This document shows positions 11,943-23,647 of a stretch of DNA of 64,000 bases, piece by piece. Made by a program: the position numbers and the translations under genes. Location: assembly GCA_030685235.1 (NCBI GenBank), contig MU839137.1:124001-188000 (forward strand), read 5' to 3'. The stretch is from Copromyces sp. CBS 386.78 (lineage: Eukaryota; Ascomycota; Sordariomycetes; Sordariales; Sordariaceae). Positions within the stretch are counted from its first letter, which is position 1, and each line of letters starts with the position of its first letter. Below the pieces are notes generated by a model. It was given only the letters and a program-made list of their open reading frames with translations, had not been told where the DNA came from and searched no databases.

Positions 11943-12230
11943 CTACCTCCCATTCTCTTCAAGTTTCTTCACCCAAACCCTCATACTCCAATCATACTCC
12001 CACACCTTATTGTCTCTACACAACTTGCATGGAACGGGCGCATTATCATTCGGATAAGGTGGTACATATACCGGACCCGGTAGGGAGATGATGGAGGCGC
12101 TCGGAACAACCTGCATAGTAACTAAGGCTAGGCCATGATCATATGTTCTGCCTTTGTGGAAGGTGTGTCCGCAGAGGAAGGTAATGGGGATTTCGCGGTG
12201 GGGGATGGGGATGGCACATATGTCGGACAC
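11943..12230 (-). CDS. Possible small Cys/His-containing protein (exon)
   Basis: An open frame of 95 codons on the minus strand. It contains SDICAIPIPHRE, FLCGHTFHKGRTYDHGLA, and near the C terminus a CKLC pair followed by RDNKVWEYDWSMRVW. The Cys/His spacing and aromatic-rich tail look more protein-like than the overlapping frames. The frame begins at a GTG, not an ATG, so an upstream exon or another gene model is needed. A proline/serine-rich frame with its own start overlaps it at 12128-12382. I do not recognise the family, and a chance ORF is possible. Confidence 0.35.
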   Translation of the reverse strand: MSDICAIPIPHREIPITFLCGHTFHKGRTYDHGLALVTMQVVPSASIISLPGPVYVPPYPNDNAPVPCKLCRDNKVWEYDWSMRVWVKKLEENGR

Positions 12231-12382
12231 CTTGGTGTTGCTCCCATTGGAGATGAGGAGGGAGCAACGCTGGGGTCGGGAAAAGAGAAGATATGCTGGA
12301 CTCTAGAATGGAGTGATTCTGGTGCTTTCTTTGTATGGGCATATCGAGAGCGGGAAGGGAATACTTGTTCGGGTTTGTACAA

Positions 12383-12877
12383 TATTTATATTGATACCTC
12401 TACCTACTATAGCTGTAAGTTTACTTCACTAGAACGGATGGAGAGAAGGAGCAGATTCGAGTGATGCAACACTATCTAATGAAGCGAGGAATGACTAACA
12501 TCACATCTACCAAACAGTCCCCGGATATCGATCAGATTTGGAGTTTGGATGATGTGGGAGCCGCTAAAGAGTAAACTTGGATGTTTATTTTTGACATCAT
12601 CACATAAACGGCGACACCGGACAATGGCCACAGAACTATGCTTTAAAATCTCCCCTCAAACCGAACCGAGCCCTTGGACGCCTGTTTAAAGCGGCCTCGG
12701 TCCCTTTGACCTTGTTTGCCTGTCTTGGCCTTGGTCGCGGAAGCAGTTGGCTTTATCATTCATGCATGCATCATGATGAGCATTAGTTTGCGCTTGTTAG
12801 CTCATTCTCAGACCGCTGTTCTATTCATACTTCATAGCTATACAACTCATTCTCATTCTCATTCCCCTACAGCCCCA
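12383..12877. other. Intergenic, no gene seen
   Basis: About 0.5 kb upstream of the doubtful small ORF and downstream of the YVC1 stop. No supported ORF is present. Short TCATTCTCATTC-type repeats occur near 12848-12864. Confidence 0.5.
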
Positions 12878-15453
12878 TCACATCGTCGTAGCCTGCGACG
12901 CCGCCCCCTCCCCCCCATCCTCCTCATCATAAACCGGGCTCTCTGTATCGTCAATAGCCGTGTCATTCTTATTATCGTCCAACCCGCCCGTAAGCTTCCT
13001 TAGCATGACCTCTATCCTCCTCGTACTCTTCTCCAAAGCCTCCAGCCTCGCCGTGATGGCGCTCATCTCGTCGCTGTCGCTCAACACGCCCTGCAACTCC
13101 GCCCTCAGGCCCGGGAACGGGGCAATGCTGTCGCGACGACTAGGTGGCTGTTTCTTGTTCGCGTTTGTGTCCTTGGCCGGTATCTGTGGAAGTGCTTCCA
13201 CTGTGTTTCCCCTAACGAACTGCCGCCGGATCAAATGTTTCGTGAGAGAGTCGTCGGCGGCGATTTCCTCGAGCACCGAGTCTGGCGGCGGAACTTCAAA
13301 GACGGTCTCGATGTCGCTGTGCACGGTGATTCGCCACTTGTTCCAGAAGCGCACGCCTTTGCCTTTGGTACGTCGAGGGTTTGAGGAGGAGATGGAAGAG
13401 GAGGAGGAGGAGTTGACTGATGGCCTCTCTTCTGGTGTTTCTGCTGGTGAGGTGATAGGGGGAAGAATGCGACGTTCGACCAGGGCGATCACGAGCAGGA
13501 GAGGAAGGTTAAGGAATCGCACGCTCGCGACGTGAATTTTGTGGAACCAGCGCGGTGTAACGAACCACTTGAGGGGTATGAGGACGAAGACAGCGAGGAT
13601 GTTGAAGGGTGGTTGATAGGCGAAGATGGCGTCGCCTTTGACTCCTTCGAGTGTTAGGACGGCATGTCGGAACTGAATCTCTGCCGTTGCGTTGCTGACA
13701 ATGGTGCTGAAGGTATTGGTCAACATGGAGACAAGTATGGTGAGGAATAGTGTGTTGCCGAGGAAGGCGAACATGACCATTAGGGCTGGTCCTAGGTATT
13801 TGTGGAAGTCGGTCTAGTATGGTGTTAGCATATGCCTAGGCGACAGAGGCACCGAAGTGAGACATACCGAATGGTGGATGCCAGATCCATCCAGACCGAA
13901 CCAGATGTAAATCATCCATTTGCTGATGGTTCTGCGGGAGAGTTAGTGATTGTCAAGAATAGTGGAACGAGGCGAGACTTACACCCAAGAGAACTGGTGG
14001 TTTCCAAGCCACACAAGGGACAACAGGAAGCCAAAGAAGCACCTATGAGGATGTCAGTGTATGAAGACCGGGACAAAACAAGCCAAAGAGCTTACCAGCC
14101 AGCTAGCACAGTCAGTAGAGAAAAGTCGGCCATCATGGACCGAAGAGACAGGAAAAGAATGTTATCGGACAGCAAATTAAACGCCAAGCGAGGGATAAGC
14201 ACCGGTGCGCCCATAGCCAGCACGTCAAGAGCTTGCTGTCCTAATTCCTCGTCATGAGATTGCCATCCGTACACACGCAGGATAAGGTAGATCCAGTAGA
14301 TGGAAGCAAATGTGACATCGAGGAACGACCACAAATTCTGAGTGTACACATGCCTGTGGACGAGTTAATGAGACGTCTTCTTTGGAGGAGCAATGAAGAA
14401 GTGTTTACGTACCAGCCATGTTCCAGGATTGTTGCAAACTGATCGAGTACCCAGCCAAAGGCATACACGGTGAAGCAGATTTCCAGTGTAGTTACGCGGC
14501 CTGCCTCTCTCTCGGACATGAATGCAAGATAGAGCGCCAGAAGGATGATGAACTGGATGATTTCCAAGATATTTCGCGTCCGCGGTACAACCAGACGGTA
14601 CTGGTTCAGCAAAGGCGCATCTCTGGGATCATACAAAGATATTGGCTTCTGCTTGTAGCGGTCCGGAATGAGGTCCAGGAAGCTAGAAGGACTGTAGATA
14701 ACCCGTCCCTCGTAAATGGCGTCCACACTATTCTTATGTTAGCCCTCATGCCCACTGAATCCGGAACCTCCTTCTTATGGCTTACATCTTCTGGCATGAT
14801 GTCGAGCCCAAAAAGATCTTGGCCTCACTCAGAATAGCCACCTCAAGAGCCGGCAGCGTTTTATGCCATGCTGTCGGGGCATGTACCTCCTGACGAATCT
14901 CTGGCGGAGCGTTTTGGAACGGCTCAAAGCCAGCAATAAGGATCTGCGCCAGCACCAAAAGACCCTCTGGGCCCTCGTGATCCTCATTGTATCTCCTGAG
15001 GATGCGGGTGGCTATTAGTTCACACAGCATAGCGCGCGTGTAGTTGACATTTTGCCGATTGTTGAGATGCGACTGCTCGTTCAAGAACTGCGCGCGGTTG
15101 ACCAACAGGCAGTAGATTATCGAGAGATCGTCTTGCTCGTAGAACTTGTCCACCAGTGGTCGGACGACCGATATGTTGATGCGGACATCGCGGAGTTGAT
15201 CCAGGCTCAGGTAGTCCTCCACCACCGAGATGATATCCCGACGGATCCGATGGATGTTGGTGTAAACTGGTAGTTGGGTGTGGTTGTCCCAACAAGTGTA
15301 TGCTTGGCCGTCAAGTGAGTGAAATTGGTGGCCATCTTGAGTTCCGGTTGTCGTTGTCCGTCGGGGCAGAAGAGGTCTTCTTTCGTCCAGGTTGGGTTCC
15401 TGGATGCGGAGCGCGCGCTGGTGTTGACGGCCCGACTGATCCCCCATCACCAT
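12878..15453 (-). CDS. yvc1: TRP-family vacuolar cation channel (YVC1/TRPY1-like)
   Basis: Six minus-strand exons, 15453-14786, 14727-14413, 14353-14096, 14042-13983, 13931-13868 and 13813-12878, give 766 residues. All junctions are GT-AG and keep frame. A second Met lies two codons after the first. A cytosolic N-terminal helical region of about 280 residues precedes clustered hydrophobic segments: ILEIIQFIILLALYLAFM, TLEICFTVYAFGWVLDQF, FLDVTFASIYWIYLILRV, and DFSLLTVLAGW continuing into CFFGFLLSLVWLG. The putative pore contains IYIWFGLDGSG and is followed by a long last segment, ALMVMFAFLGNTLFLTILVSML. The cytosolic tail is charged and ends acidic. Yvc1 is a Ca2+-activated channel that releases vacuolar calcium under osmotic stress. 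The TRPY assignment rests on the pore motif and topology. Confidence 0.92.
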
Positions 15454-16804
15454 GCCCTTTCCCGGCCAGGCGTTTTATAAGTTCGATATTAAGGATAATA
15501 CCGGGCTGCTGTCCACAACTGGTGTTTTAGACGAAAGGAAGTCTCGGTCCTTTCTTCTTCTGTTCAAGATGAAGTTTGGAGGAGTTGGGCGATTCCGGTG
15601 ATGCTTGATCTGATGGCAGTCGTCTAGGTGATGTGTTAAAAGTGTAGAAAAGATAATACAGTTGTAAGTACCCTCGCGTCCTTGCCGTGGGGGTCTTGGG
15701 ACATCCATGAAAGAGAGCGGCTCCATCAAATGACGATGAAACAAGACCGGTTGGTTCCACCCATTCACAAGCGACGGCGGCAAGGCGGGAGTCCAGACCG
15801 TGGAAGCTTGCCGAGCTTGGGACATGCACCCCACGTCCAAGCTTGAGCCTCAAGGCGTCGATTGGTATGTACCAGCATTTATTATCTGTTAAGGACCGGT
15901 GGCCTTACCCGCGATTTTCATGCGCTTATTCGCTTTTTACCTAACAGATTGAAGCTGGGTGTACGCTCAAGACCACATTCAGCTGCTACCATCCAAGTTC
16001 GCCAGCAGCTTTCGTCATACAACTACCGAATAGCTTCGAGCTCCTCATCTTGGTGGCATGTTTGGCTTTGTCAATTTGCACAGATGTTGTCCATAGTAAC
16101 ATCTGTCAAACTGGTGAACACTCAGTCAAGTAGTACATTCGCCTGAAACTCGTCAAGGTTACAAATGCATCAGAATTTAAAAGCTGGACCAAGTTCCAGA
16201 GATATCGCAACACTCAAATAGCCAAGTTTCCAAGGTATACCAAACTTTGTATTGTACTGAAGCGTTCGCATCTTACTTGTATCCATGTCTAAGGTGACGG
16301 AGGTACAGCTTGTACGAGATGACTTCAACAACCCACCGTATTTTCAACGTAACCCCTTCCACATCAGTTTATAGCAGAACCGATCGATCCTCACAAGTGA
16401 CTGGTTCAATGATCTGAGCTGGAAACCTCCTGTGGCACTTTCGACAGCGCTTGGGTCGAGCAGAGCTATTGATGGTGGCCACAGAGAAGATCTGGCACTT
16501 TTGCATACCCGAGACTCAGGTAACAGAACCACCATTCCTCCAAATCCCGGCTTGCCCAGTTTGATGACCGTCAACACTGCCAGTTCCAGAGCCAAAACTT
16601 CCTGTAACGTGGGGCCGCACCGCCCGGAAACAGGGAATTTTAAGGAAAATCCACACGGCAACTCGGGAGGCACTTCAATAGCATGAGTGCGTAAAGGTCG
16701 AGGAAGGCCGATAGAGACGAAGAAGTTGTATTGCCTATTTCACACGGTCTTGATGGACACTGATACAAAGGGGGCCTCGCTTGCAAGTCTAACGCACAGT
16801 GTAT
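15454..16804. other. Intergenic, no gene seen; YVC1 upstream region
   Basis: About 1.35 kb between the YVC1 start and the ATP4 stop, both on the minus strand, so this should hold the YVC1 promoter and ATP4 3' UTR. ORFs here are short, overlapping and without recognisable motifs. Confidence 0.55.
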
Positions 16805-17814
16805 TTAAGCCTTGGCAACGATCTCTGTGTATGCATGTCAGCATGTTTTCAACCAATTTCACATGTTCGGGTTGGGAGAAGCGTACTCTCGATGTCAGCA
16901 ACGGACTGGTCGAGGATCTGCTTGAGGACCTTGGGGTTCTCGAGCTCCTTCTGGACCTTGGCAATAACGCTCTGGGCGAGCTCCTTCTGCTGGCGCTGCT
17001 TGACCTGGGACTCGTAGCGGACCCAGGAGTCGAGGACAGTCTTGGCCTCGGCGGCGAGAGCGGTGCGCTGCTCGAGCTCATAGGCCTCAGCCTCAAGCTT
17101 GGCGGTTTCCTAGAAGCCCTGTCAGCCTCTTTCTTCTGCCATTTCCCACCCCGCCCTTCCATCTTTTCCCATCGTGTCCTCCTATCAACCTGCAGCACCC
17201 CCTGCATGATACGGGTCCCAATTCCCTATTCCCATCCTGGTAGCGCCTACCTTGGAAACAGCGAAGAGAGTCTTGGTGTAGTCGATAACACTAGACATCT
17301 GCTGGACGTCCGCAATGCGGGTCTTGACGGCCTGGGTGTGGTCGGCGCGGGCAGAGTTCAAGATGTTCTTGATCTTGTCGCTCTGCTCATCGGCCCACTT
17401 CTTGTAGAGGGGACCACCGAACTTGATGAGACCACCCCAGACGGAGAGCAAGCAGAAGGCGACGACGGTCTCCTCGTTCATGACATAGTACTCGTTGGAG
17501 ATGGCGTAGATGGAAAGACCGGCAGCGGAGGAGAGGATGGCGGTCTTGGACATGAGGTTGCTGCCGGGAAGGGAGTCGATGATGGACTGGGCCTTGGTCT
17601 TGGGGTCCTCGGCAGGGAGGCCGGACGAGTAGCGGGGGCTAGCGACGGTGCTGAGCGCGGGAAGGACGCGGGGGACGACGCTGGGCCGGAGGCGGGCAGC
17701 CCCTAAGGATGGATGCGCCCGGGTCAGCGACTGTCTCGCGAAGATGCGCCCGACATGGCCGTCCGAGAGCTCAATCTACTCACCGACAGCAGTTCTGGCC
17801 AGACGCGACGCCAT
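16805..17814 (-). CDS. ATP4: Mitochondrial F1Fo ATP synthase subunit 4 (subunit b)
   Basis: Exons 17814-17784, 17702-17251, 17109-16887 and 16824-16805 encode 241 residues, the usual size for fungal subunit b. The first exon ends after MASRLARTAV, and the N terminus is rich in Arg/Ser/Ala without acids, as expected of a mitochondrial presequence. The mature part has the hydrophobic pair of the Fo stalk anchor (AILSSAAGLSIYAIS, TVVAFCLLSVWGGLIKFGGP). A long charged helix follows, forming the peripheral stalk. The last exon is only 20 bp and supplies the end of the C terminus, Lys-Ile-Val-Ala-Lys-Ala. Subunit b connects Fo to F1 through OSCP. It shares a short divergent promoter with NOC4. Confidence 0.93.
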
Positions 17815-18159
17815 TGTGGATGAGGGGATGGACGTGGGGTGGCTGTTAGTGACGTTGCTGAGCTTTCAAGGTCGAATTGAGGTTTTAACGGAACGGGCTG
17901 ACCCGGCACTTTACCGGAGTACCTGAATGTCACGTGGAACCCAAGCCTGGGAGCTTCAGCAAAGACGCTGGAAAAGTTTCCATCAGCGCCAGTCGAAGAG
18001 GGAAAAAGGCCCCACCTTGGTGGCGCCAAGAAGTCTACCTAATGTCACCTATTGGAGACGCCCCACTTAAATTTTGCTTGAGAACGACGGCCCTTTCCTT
18101 CCTCGAGTGGTCGACTTCCTCGTTTTCTGGTCCATTCAACCACACATTGGTCGCCAAAG
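17815..18159. promoter_or_regulatory. Divergent promoter between ATP4 and NOC4
   Basis: Only 345 bp separate the two start codons, so both genes must be initiated from this interval. A CACGTG-type core is not evident, though TCACGTGG occurs at about 17930-17937. No further element is claimed. Confidence 0.5.
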
Positions 18160-19914
18160 ATGCCTTCAACGGTAAAAGACAAGATGGTGAAGTCGGTCGC
18201 CAAGCGGAAACGCTCCGAAAACGGCGAACCCATCAAGAAGCGCAAAAAGTTCGAGGCCGGTGAAGAGAAGGAAGACCTCGCAGCGCAAATCCAGAACCTC
18301 GAATCCCAGATCAACGGGTCCAAAAAGCACTACAACAACATCGCTACCCTCATCGAATACGCCGAGAAGCAGGATGAAGACCCCAAGACCGCCATCGCTG
18401 CCGCCGAGGCTCTGTGCCGCGTGTTTGTCCGCCTCCTCGCCTCGGGCAGTTTGGTGAAGAAGAAGGATGCTTCGGAGAAGGATGCGACTGTCGCCAAATG
18501 GCTCCGGGATCGCCTGACGGACCACCACAAGGCTCTTGGCGCCATGTTCAAGAGCACCAAGCTTGCTACCCAGGCTCTTGTTTTGGCCATGGCTTTGTTG
18601 AAGGCGGAGGCCCAGTACCTGGAGGGCAAGGACGAGGCCGTTTTCCCTTGGCCTCTCTTCAACGCTATCATCAGTGCGCTCCTCACGTCACCGGTTGAGG
18701 AGGTGCGCGATGAATTCTGCGACAAGTTTATCGACGAGTACGACGATATCAGGTTTTACACCTTTGAGGGAATCAAGTACGTGACATTAGTTGGGCCCGA
18801 GTTGTAGCATGTTACTAACGTGCATGTGCAGGGACTTCCTCACAGAACGCCAGTTGGTCGACCAAGAGCTACAAAACACCGTGTTCGATTTCCTACTCAA
18901 GATGGAGGATGTTCCGGAGTCATCCGAAGACCTTGACGACTTCTATATCGAGCAGCCCAGCAAGAAGAAGCACCCACTACGATCTTTGTCACAGCATAAA
19001 AAGAGGGCACAGGAAGCCTGGCTGGCTCTGTTCAACCTAGGTCTGAGCAAGGAGCAGAGGAAGAAGGTGTTGGACGTCATGGCATCCTCGATCGCCCCAT
19101 GGTTCATCAAGCCCGAGCTCCTCATGGACTTCCTTACCGACTGCTACAACACTGGCGGCTCCATCTCCCTCCTGGCCCTTTCCGGCGTTTTCTACCTGAT
19201 CCAGGAACGCAACCTCGACTACCCATCTTTCTACCAGAAGCTTTACTCCCTGCTGGATACCGACATTCTCCACTCCAAGTATCGCTCACGCTTCTTCCGC
19301 CTCCTCGACACGTTCCTGGGCTCCTCCCATTTGCCCGCTGCCCTGGTGGCAAGCTTTATCAAGCGCCTGGCCCGTCTCGCCCTCAACGCACCACCAAGCG
19401 CCATTGTTGTCATTGTTCCGTGGTTCTACAACCTTTTCAAGAAGCATCCTCTCACCACGTTCATGATGCACCGTGTACCGCGGACTAAGGAGGAAAAGGA
19501 TTTGATCGAGACAGAGGGTGTTCTTGACCCTTTCCTCCCTGATGAGCAGGATCCTATGGAGACCCACGCTATTGACAGTTGTCTGTGGGAGATTGTCCAG
19601 TTGCAGTCGCATTACCATCCCAACGTTGCGACCATCGCCAAGATCATATCTGAGCAGTTCACCAAACAGTCTTACAACCTGGAGGATTTCCTGGATCATT
19701 CTTATGGCAGTGTAAGTGAACCAATAGTGATCGTATGGGGCAGCACATGGCTAACATGAACCCACAGCTTATCGACGCGGAGATGCTCAAGGAAGTCAAG
19801 AAGGCTCCGGTCATAGAGTTTATGATCCCGAAGCACATCTTCACCAAGGCCGATGCCGGCACAGAGCAGACCGACAGCCCGCTAGTCAGTCTGTGGGATT
19901 TTGGTTCCTCGTAA
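18160..19914 (+). CDS. NOC4: Ribosome biogenesis protein NOC4 (CBF/Mak21 family)
   Basis: Exons 18160-18776, 18832-19711 and 19768-19914 give 547 residues, matching Noc4/Utp19. The N terminus is basic with nuclear-localisation-like KRKRSENGEPIKKRKK. The C-terminal half holds the CBF/Mak21 domain: HKKRAQEAWLALFNLGLSKEQRKKVLDVM, the YNTGGSISLLALSGVFYLIQERNLDYPSFYQKLYSLLD block that is the family hallmark, RLARLALNAPPSAIVVIVPWFYNLFKKHP, and SCLWEIVQLQSHYHP. It ends PLVSLWDFGSS. Noc4 pairs with Nop14 in the nucleolus for 40S subunit maturation and export. Both introns are GT-AG, and retaining either one stops translation early. Confidence 0.95.
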
Positions 19915-21374
19915 TTCATCTCTCAGATGCCGTACCCATAGTGTACGACTCCCATACCCAGTCGCAGCCTGGACCGTCCACTCGGTTGAGCCTTCCACGT
20001 GTTTAGTGACAGCCTCTGCCTCCCATCGTTATTCTCAACACGGCACGTGGTAAACACAGAATGTTTCGGAAGCCAGTGGCCCTCTTCCAGAACGCGCGAA
20101 CAAGGTTCAAATGTTCTCATCCGAAACATTGCCAGGGTCTACCCCAGACCTGTTTACCAGAGCCACGAGATCGCCATCGAGGTGGTTGCGGAGAAAAGAA
20201 GAGGGCCGAAGAGAGAAAGATTGCGGCAATCATCGAGAAAATACTCTTGGTTACCTCGATTGCGCTTCTATCCATAACCGTGAACCCTAGGGACTTTCTC
20301 TCTTCCCACCCCCCAAATCGCACGCTCAACCACCCAAATTTCGCCCTCTCCACCTTCCTTCCCCCCTTTCGTGGTACCGGCGGCCGGTTGCTCGGCGGGA
20401 ACTCTCTTGTTCTGTGGTGTTTCTGTGGGACGTCATACATGGTCACCGTCATACTTGATCACAACACCAGGCCAGGCAGGGCGCAGATGAGGACAGGACA
20501 GAACAGGACAGAACAAGAGAGGTGGTAGCATGGTCTGGCTCATTTGTGTGCTCTGGATCGTGAATCACCCCGTACTTTTTCGGGATGGGGAGAGGCCAAG
20601 GGGCTGCTGACTGGCTTGGCCCACTTCTTGGTTTTCTTTGGCATCCTCCTGGGCTTCCTTTCCAGCTTCGTGCCATGCTTATACCCACCATATCGGATAG
20701 TGTTTTTGGATCACAAGGACTAGAGATGTCAAGTCGTAGATATTAAAACTAAATCCACGAATAAGCAACAAACCTCCACTGGCGGTTGAGGGAAGGGCCT
20801 GGCTGGCTGGCTTCGTTGTGACCGGCGAGGTGGACGTCTTAAGAGTGAAGCGAAATCTGAAGACGATCCATCCCATCTATTCGCTTCCGTTAGTTCTTTT
20901 TGTGCGGACCTCCGTTGTGTTTGTCATTCTGTGCCTCTACGTCTCTGTGTTGCTAGTCACAGGCAATGGCCGGAGGACAGAACAGATACCTACAACATGT
21001 TTTCCAGACCCCTATGTAGCCAAATCTAGCACCCCTTCCCTACATAGTACTTTCTCTTGAGCTCCGGAATCATATCGGTATGTACGTGGTACGCCGATCA
21101 AGGGTCCTGTGGCAAACCCCCATGAGGCAGATAGTAAGAGCGAAGGTATGAGAGACTGGCCTGGTCTGGCCTCCACAGCGCCCCCATTCAGGGTCCGCTT
21201 GGCATAAAGATCCTCCCCTTTTTCTTCTCACTAGCAGGGCTGCAGGTCGGCAGGACTAGTGTAGTCTTCCCGGGAGCAAACCATCGAGACCATACGAGAA
21301 ACCTTTCGGTAAGCTATCAGATCATCAAAAGGTCTATGCCTTCGCCCTAAGATCGCGCCGGCGCTTACTCCGGG

Positions 21375-21416
21375 CTTTGTGTCCGGGCGTTGTGTCCGGG
21401 CTCATGTGTCCGGAGC
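21375..21416. repeat. Three imperfect tandem copies of a 13-bp GTGTCCGGGC unit
   Basis: The sequence reads TTTGTGTCCGGGC, then GTTGTGTCCGGGC, then TCATGTGTCCGGAGC, so one short unit is repeated three times with small changes. No function is implied. Confidence 0.6.
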
Positions 21417-22897
21417 TTTCGTCCGCCGATCAGAATATCCTGGTTGGTCGATTTGGCATAGGTAGCTACATCTACTTTGGTGAGAACCCACGATGCCTGT
21501 CCGTACTTCTCCGTATGTGCCGCCGTCTTCCCACACTCCTTATGGTAGTGTACACTACACCTTTCTTTATTTCTGTTGCTCCGTCAGACGGACGCGGACA
21601 CGGAACATGCGAGAAACACTCCTACAGCGTCTGGTTACGGACCCTTGTGTGCCCGTCCAAAAAATGGCTGCCCTGGTCGACAGGACTTCTTGCTTAGGGG
21701 TGAGTTCGTTCAAAACACCGGACCTGGACGTCTTCTTTCTTCGTTTCAACAAATAGTCCAGCGCCATAGCACTTACTCTGTTGGTATTGACTGAGATGAG
21801 ATGGTTGATGAAATTTACCTACCCCGGTGGCCTACAGTACGTACCTTCCATGTCTCATTGTTCAAGTTTATAGGTTCTCAGGAAGGAACAACCTGTTCTT
21901 TCTTGGGCAGGCGAAAGACTGACGGCGTTCGTCCCGAATTTCAAATCCATACCTACCGGTACCTACCTTACCATACATACCCCACGGGTTTTCTTCTCAT
22001 TCCCCTCCAATCTTCTACATCGACATTGCGTTGTGTGGATCATAGATAGATAGGTGGTACACTTTTGATAGTCGATCCATGAATCCATTCCGTGTATATT
22101 CCACACCTCCATCCAATCCAATTCCACTTTAGTTCGTCAGACTTTCGGTCAGGGTTTTGATCTACATACGGAGCTAGAGATCTCAATGGTGATCGATCAA
22201 CTAGAATAGGTTCCATTCGATAGTACATGCATGGTACATGTAAAATCTACCTTAGTTTGATCATCAATTCGCAACATGATAGTCCGCGCAGAAACATATC
22301 TATCTCTTACTGACCATGCTTGGCGAGAAGGAGCCGCACGTCGCAACGGCCAAACGGTGATGTCGTCAATCGTCACTTGGATTTTATTCCCGATACTTTC
22401 GTTCCCATGGACAGACCGACATGAAGTGGTATATCCGTTGATTGTCGTTTTTTTGCCGATCTCTCTTGGCTCCCGTTTGTGTCATCCAGTAGTGTACACC
22501 TTCTCCTACCAATCACTCACTTTGTTGGGTGAGTTTGTCTAGCCTGCAAAGTCCCTACATACATTACCTAGAAGTCTGAGGTTGTTGCTCACTCTAGCGT
22601 AGAACATAATCCTGTTATGGATGCCCGCTTTTGTTTTGAGATGTATGGAACTCAGACAGTGCATTAGTTCTTGTTTCATGTGTGAGTTCATCGGCACCAC
22701 AGGATATTTATGTGGTGTACTTAGCACCATCTTTACTTACCTAGTCTTGCTCGGTTTGCTTACCTTACCCAAAATGAGTTCAAACTCAATGTTCCTTTCT
22801 TACAATTTTGCTGGGAATATCTGTCAGACTTTCAGATCATGAGGCCTTGCAGAAATACTACCAGATGAATCCCCCCACCACCCCCCCCCCTCTCACC

Positions 22898-22917
22898 AAA
22901 AAAAAAAAAAAAAAAAA
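22898..22917. repeat. Poly-A tract next to a poly-C tract
   Basis: Twenty consecutive A follow a C-rich run (about 22871-22890) after a short spacer. Homopolymer length may be uncertain in the assembly. Confidence 0.7.
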
Positions 22918-23611
22918 GAGAAAAAAGAAGTAAAGAGAGGAAACCGGAAGCCCCGATCAAGAAGAGTAAGATGCGAATGAAATTGCTTCATCGTAAGCCA
23001 TACACCGCATAGTACTTTTTCGCTTCCTCTCTTCATAGCCCGAAGGAGCTGTTGGAATCGGCATCCTCAACTGACCTGTTCGAACCTGTCGACAACTTCA
23101 ACAGGCCCGGCGAAACGAGATCAACGAGCAAGACAGAAAACACGGGAGAGACAAAATAACGGTCTAGAAAAATAACTAATGCATACCACCCACCATAAAA
23201 AAAAAAAAAAACCTTCAAAAAACCACAAGTTCTGACCAGTTGATTTTAGTAGCAAATCAGATCAGCAGACTCGTCCCAAGAGAGTGGTTCCGAGACTGAT
23301 CTTTGAGTCCATACAACACACCGCCTTTCAAAGAGACATCATCTGCTGTTGTCTTTTGAGAGCCTTATTTGAGCTTGACTTGACTTCTCTTTGACTCTTG
23401 GTCATCGAGGGTCGGATATGGATGCTGGCATGCTGAGATATGGGATATGGGATGATCATGGATATGGATGTTTCCGTGAACACGAAAAGGAATGACGATG
23501 ACAAGAACCCAAACCTGGACTTAAACTTCTTTGTCATTCCGTTGATAATCGTCCCCCTTGTCCATGTCCATGTCGTTCCGCTGCCGGGGGCGTTCACCCA
23601 CTGGCCGCCGT

Positions 23612-23647
23612 TGCCGCCGCCGCCGCCGCCGCCGGGGGGGGGGGGGG
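23612..23647. repeat. (GCC)n microsatellite running into a 14-G homopolymer
   Basis: About seven GCC units are followed directly by 14 G. A short CGTT tetranucleotide repeat lies at about 23965-23985. The tract is prone to replication slippage and sequencing error. Confidence 0.75.
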
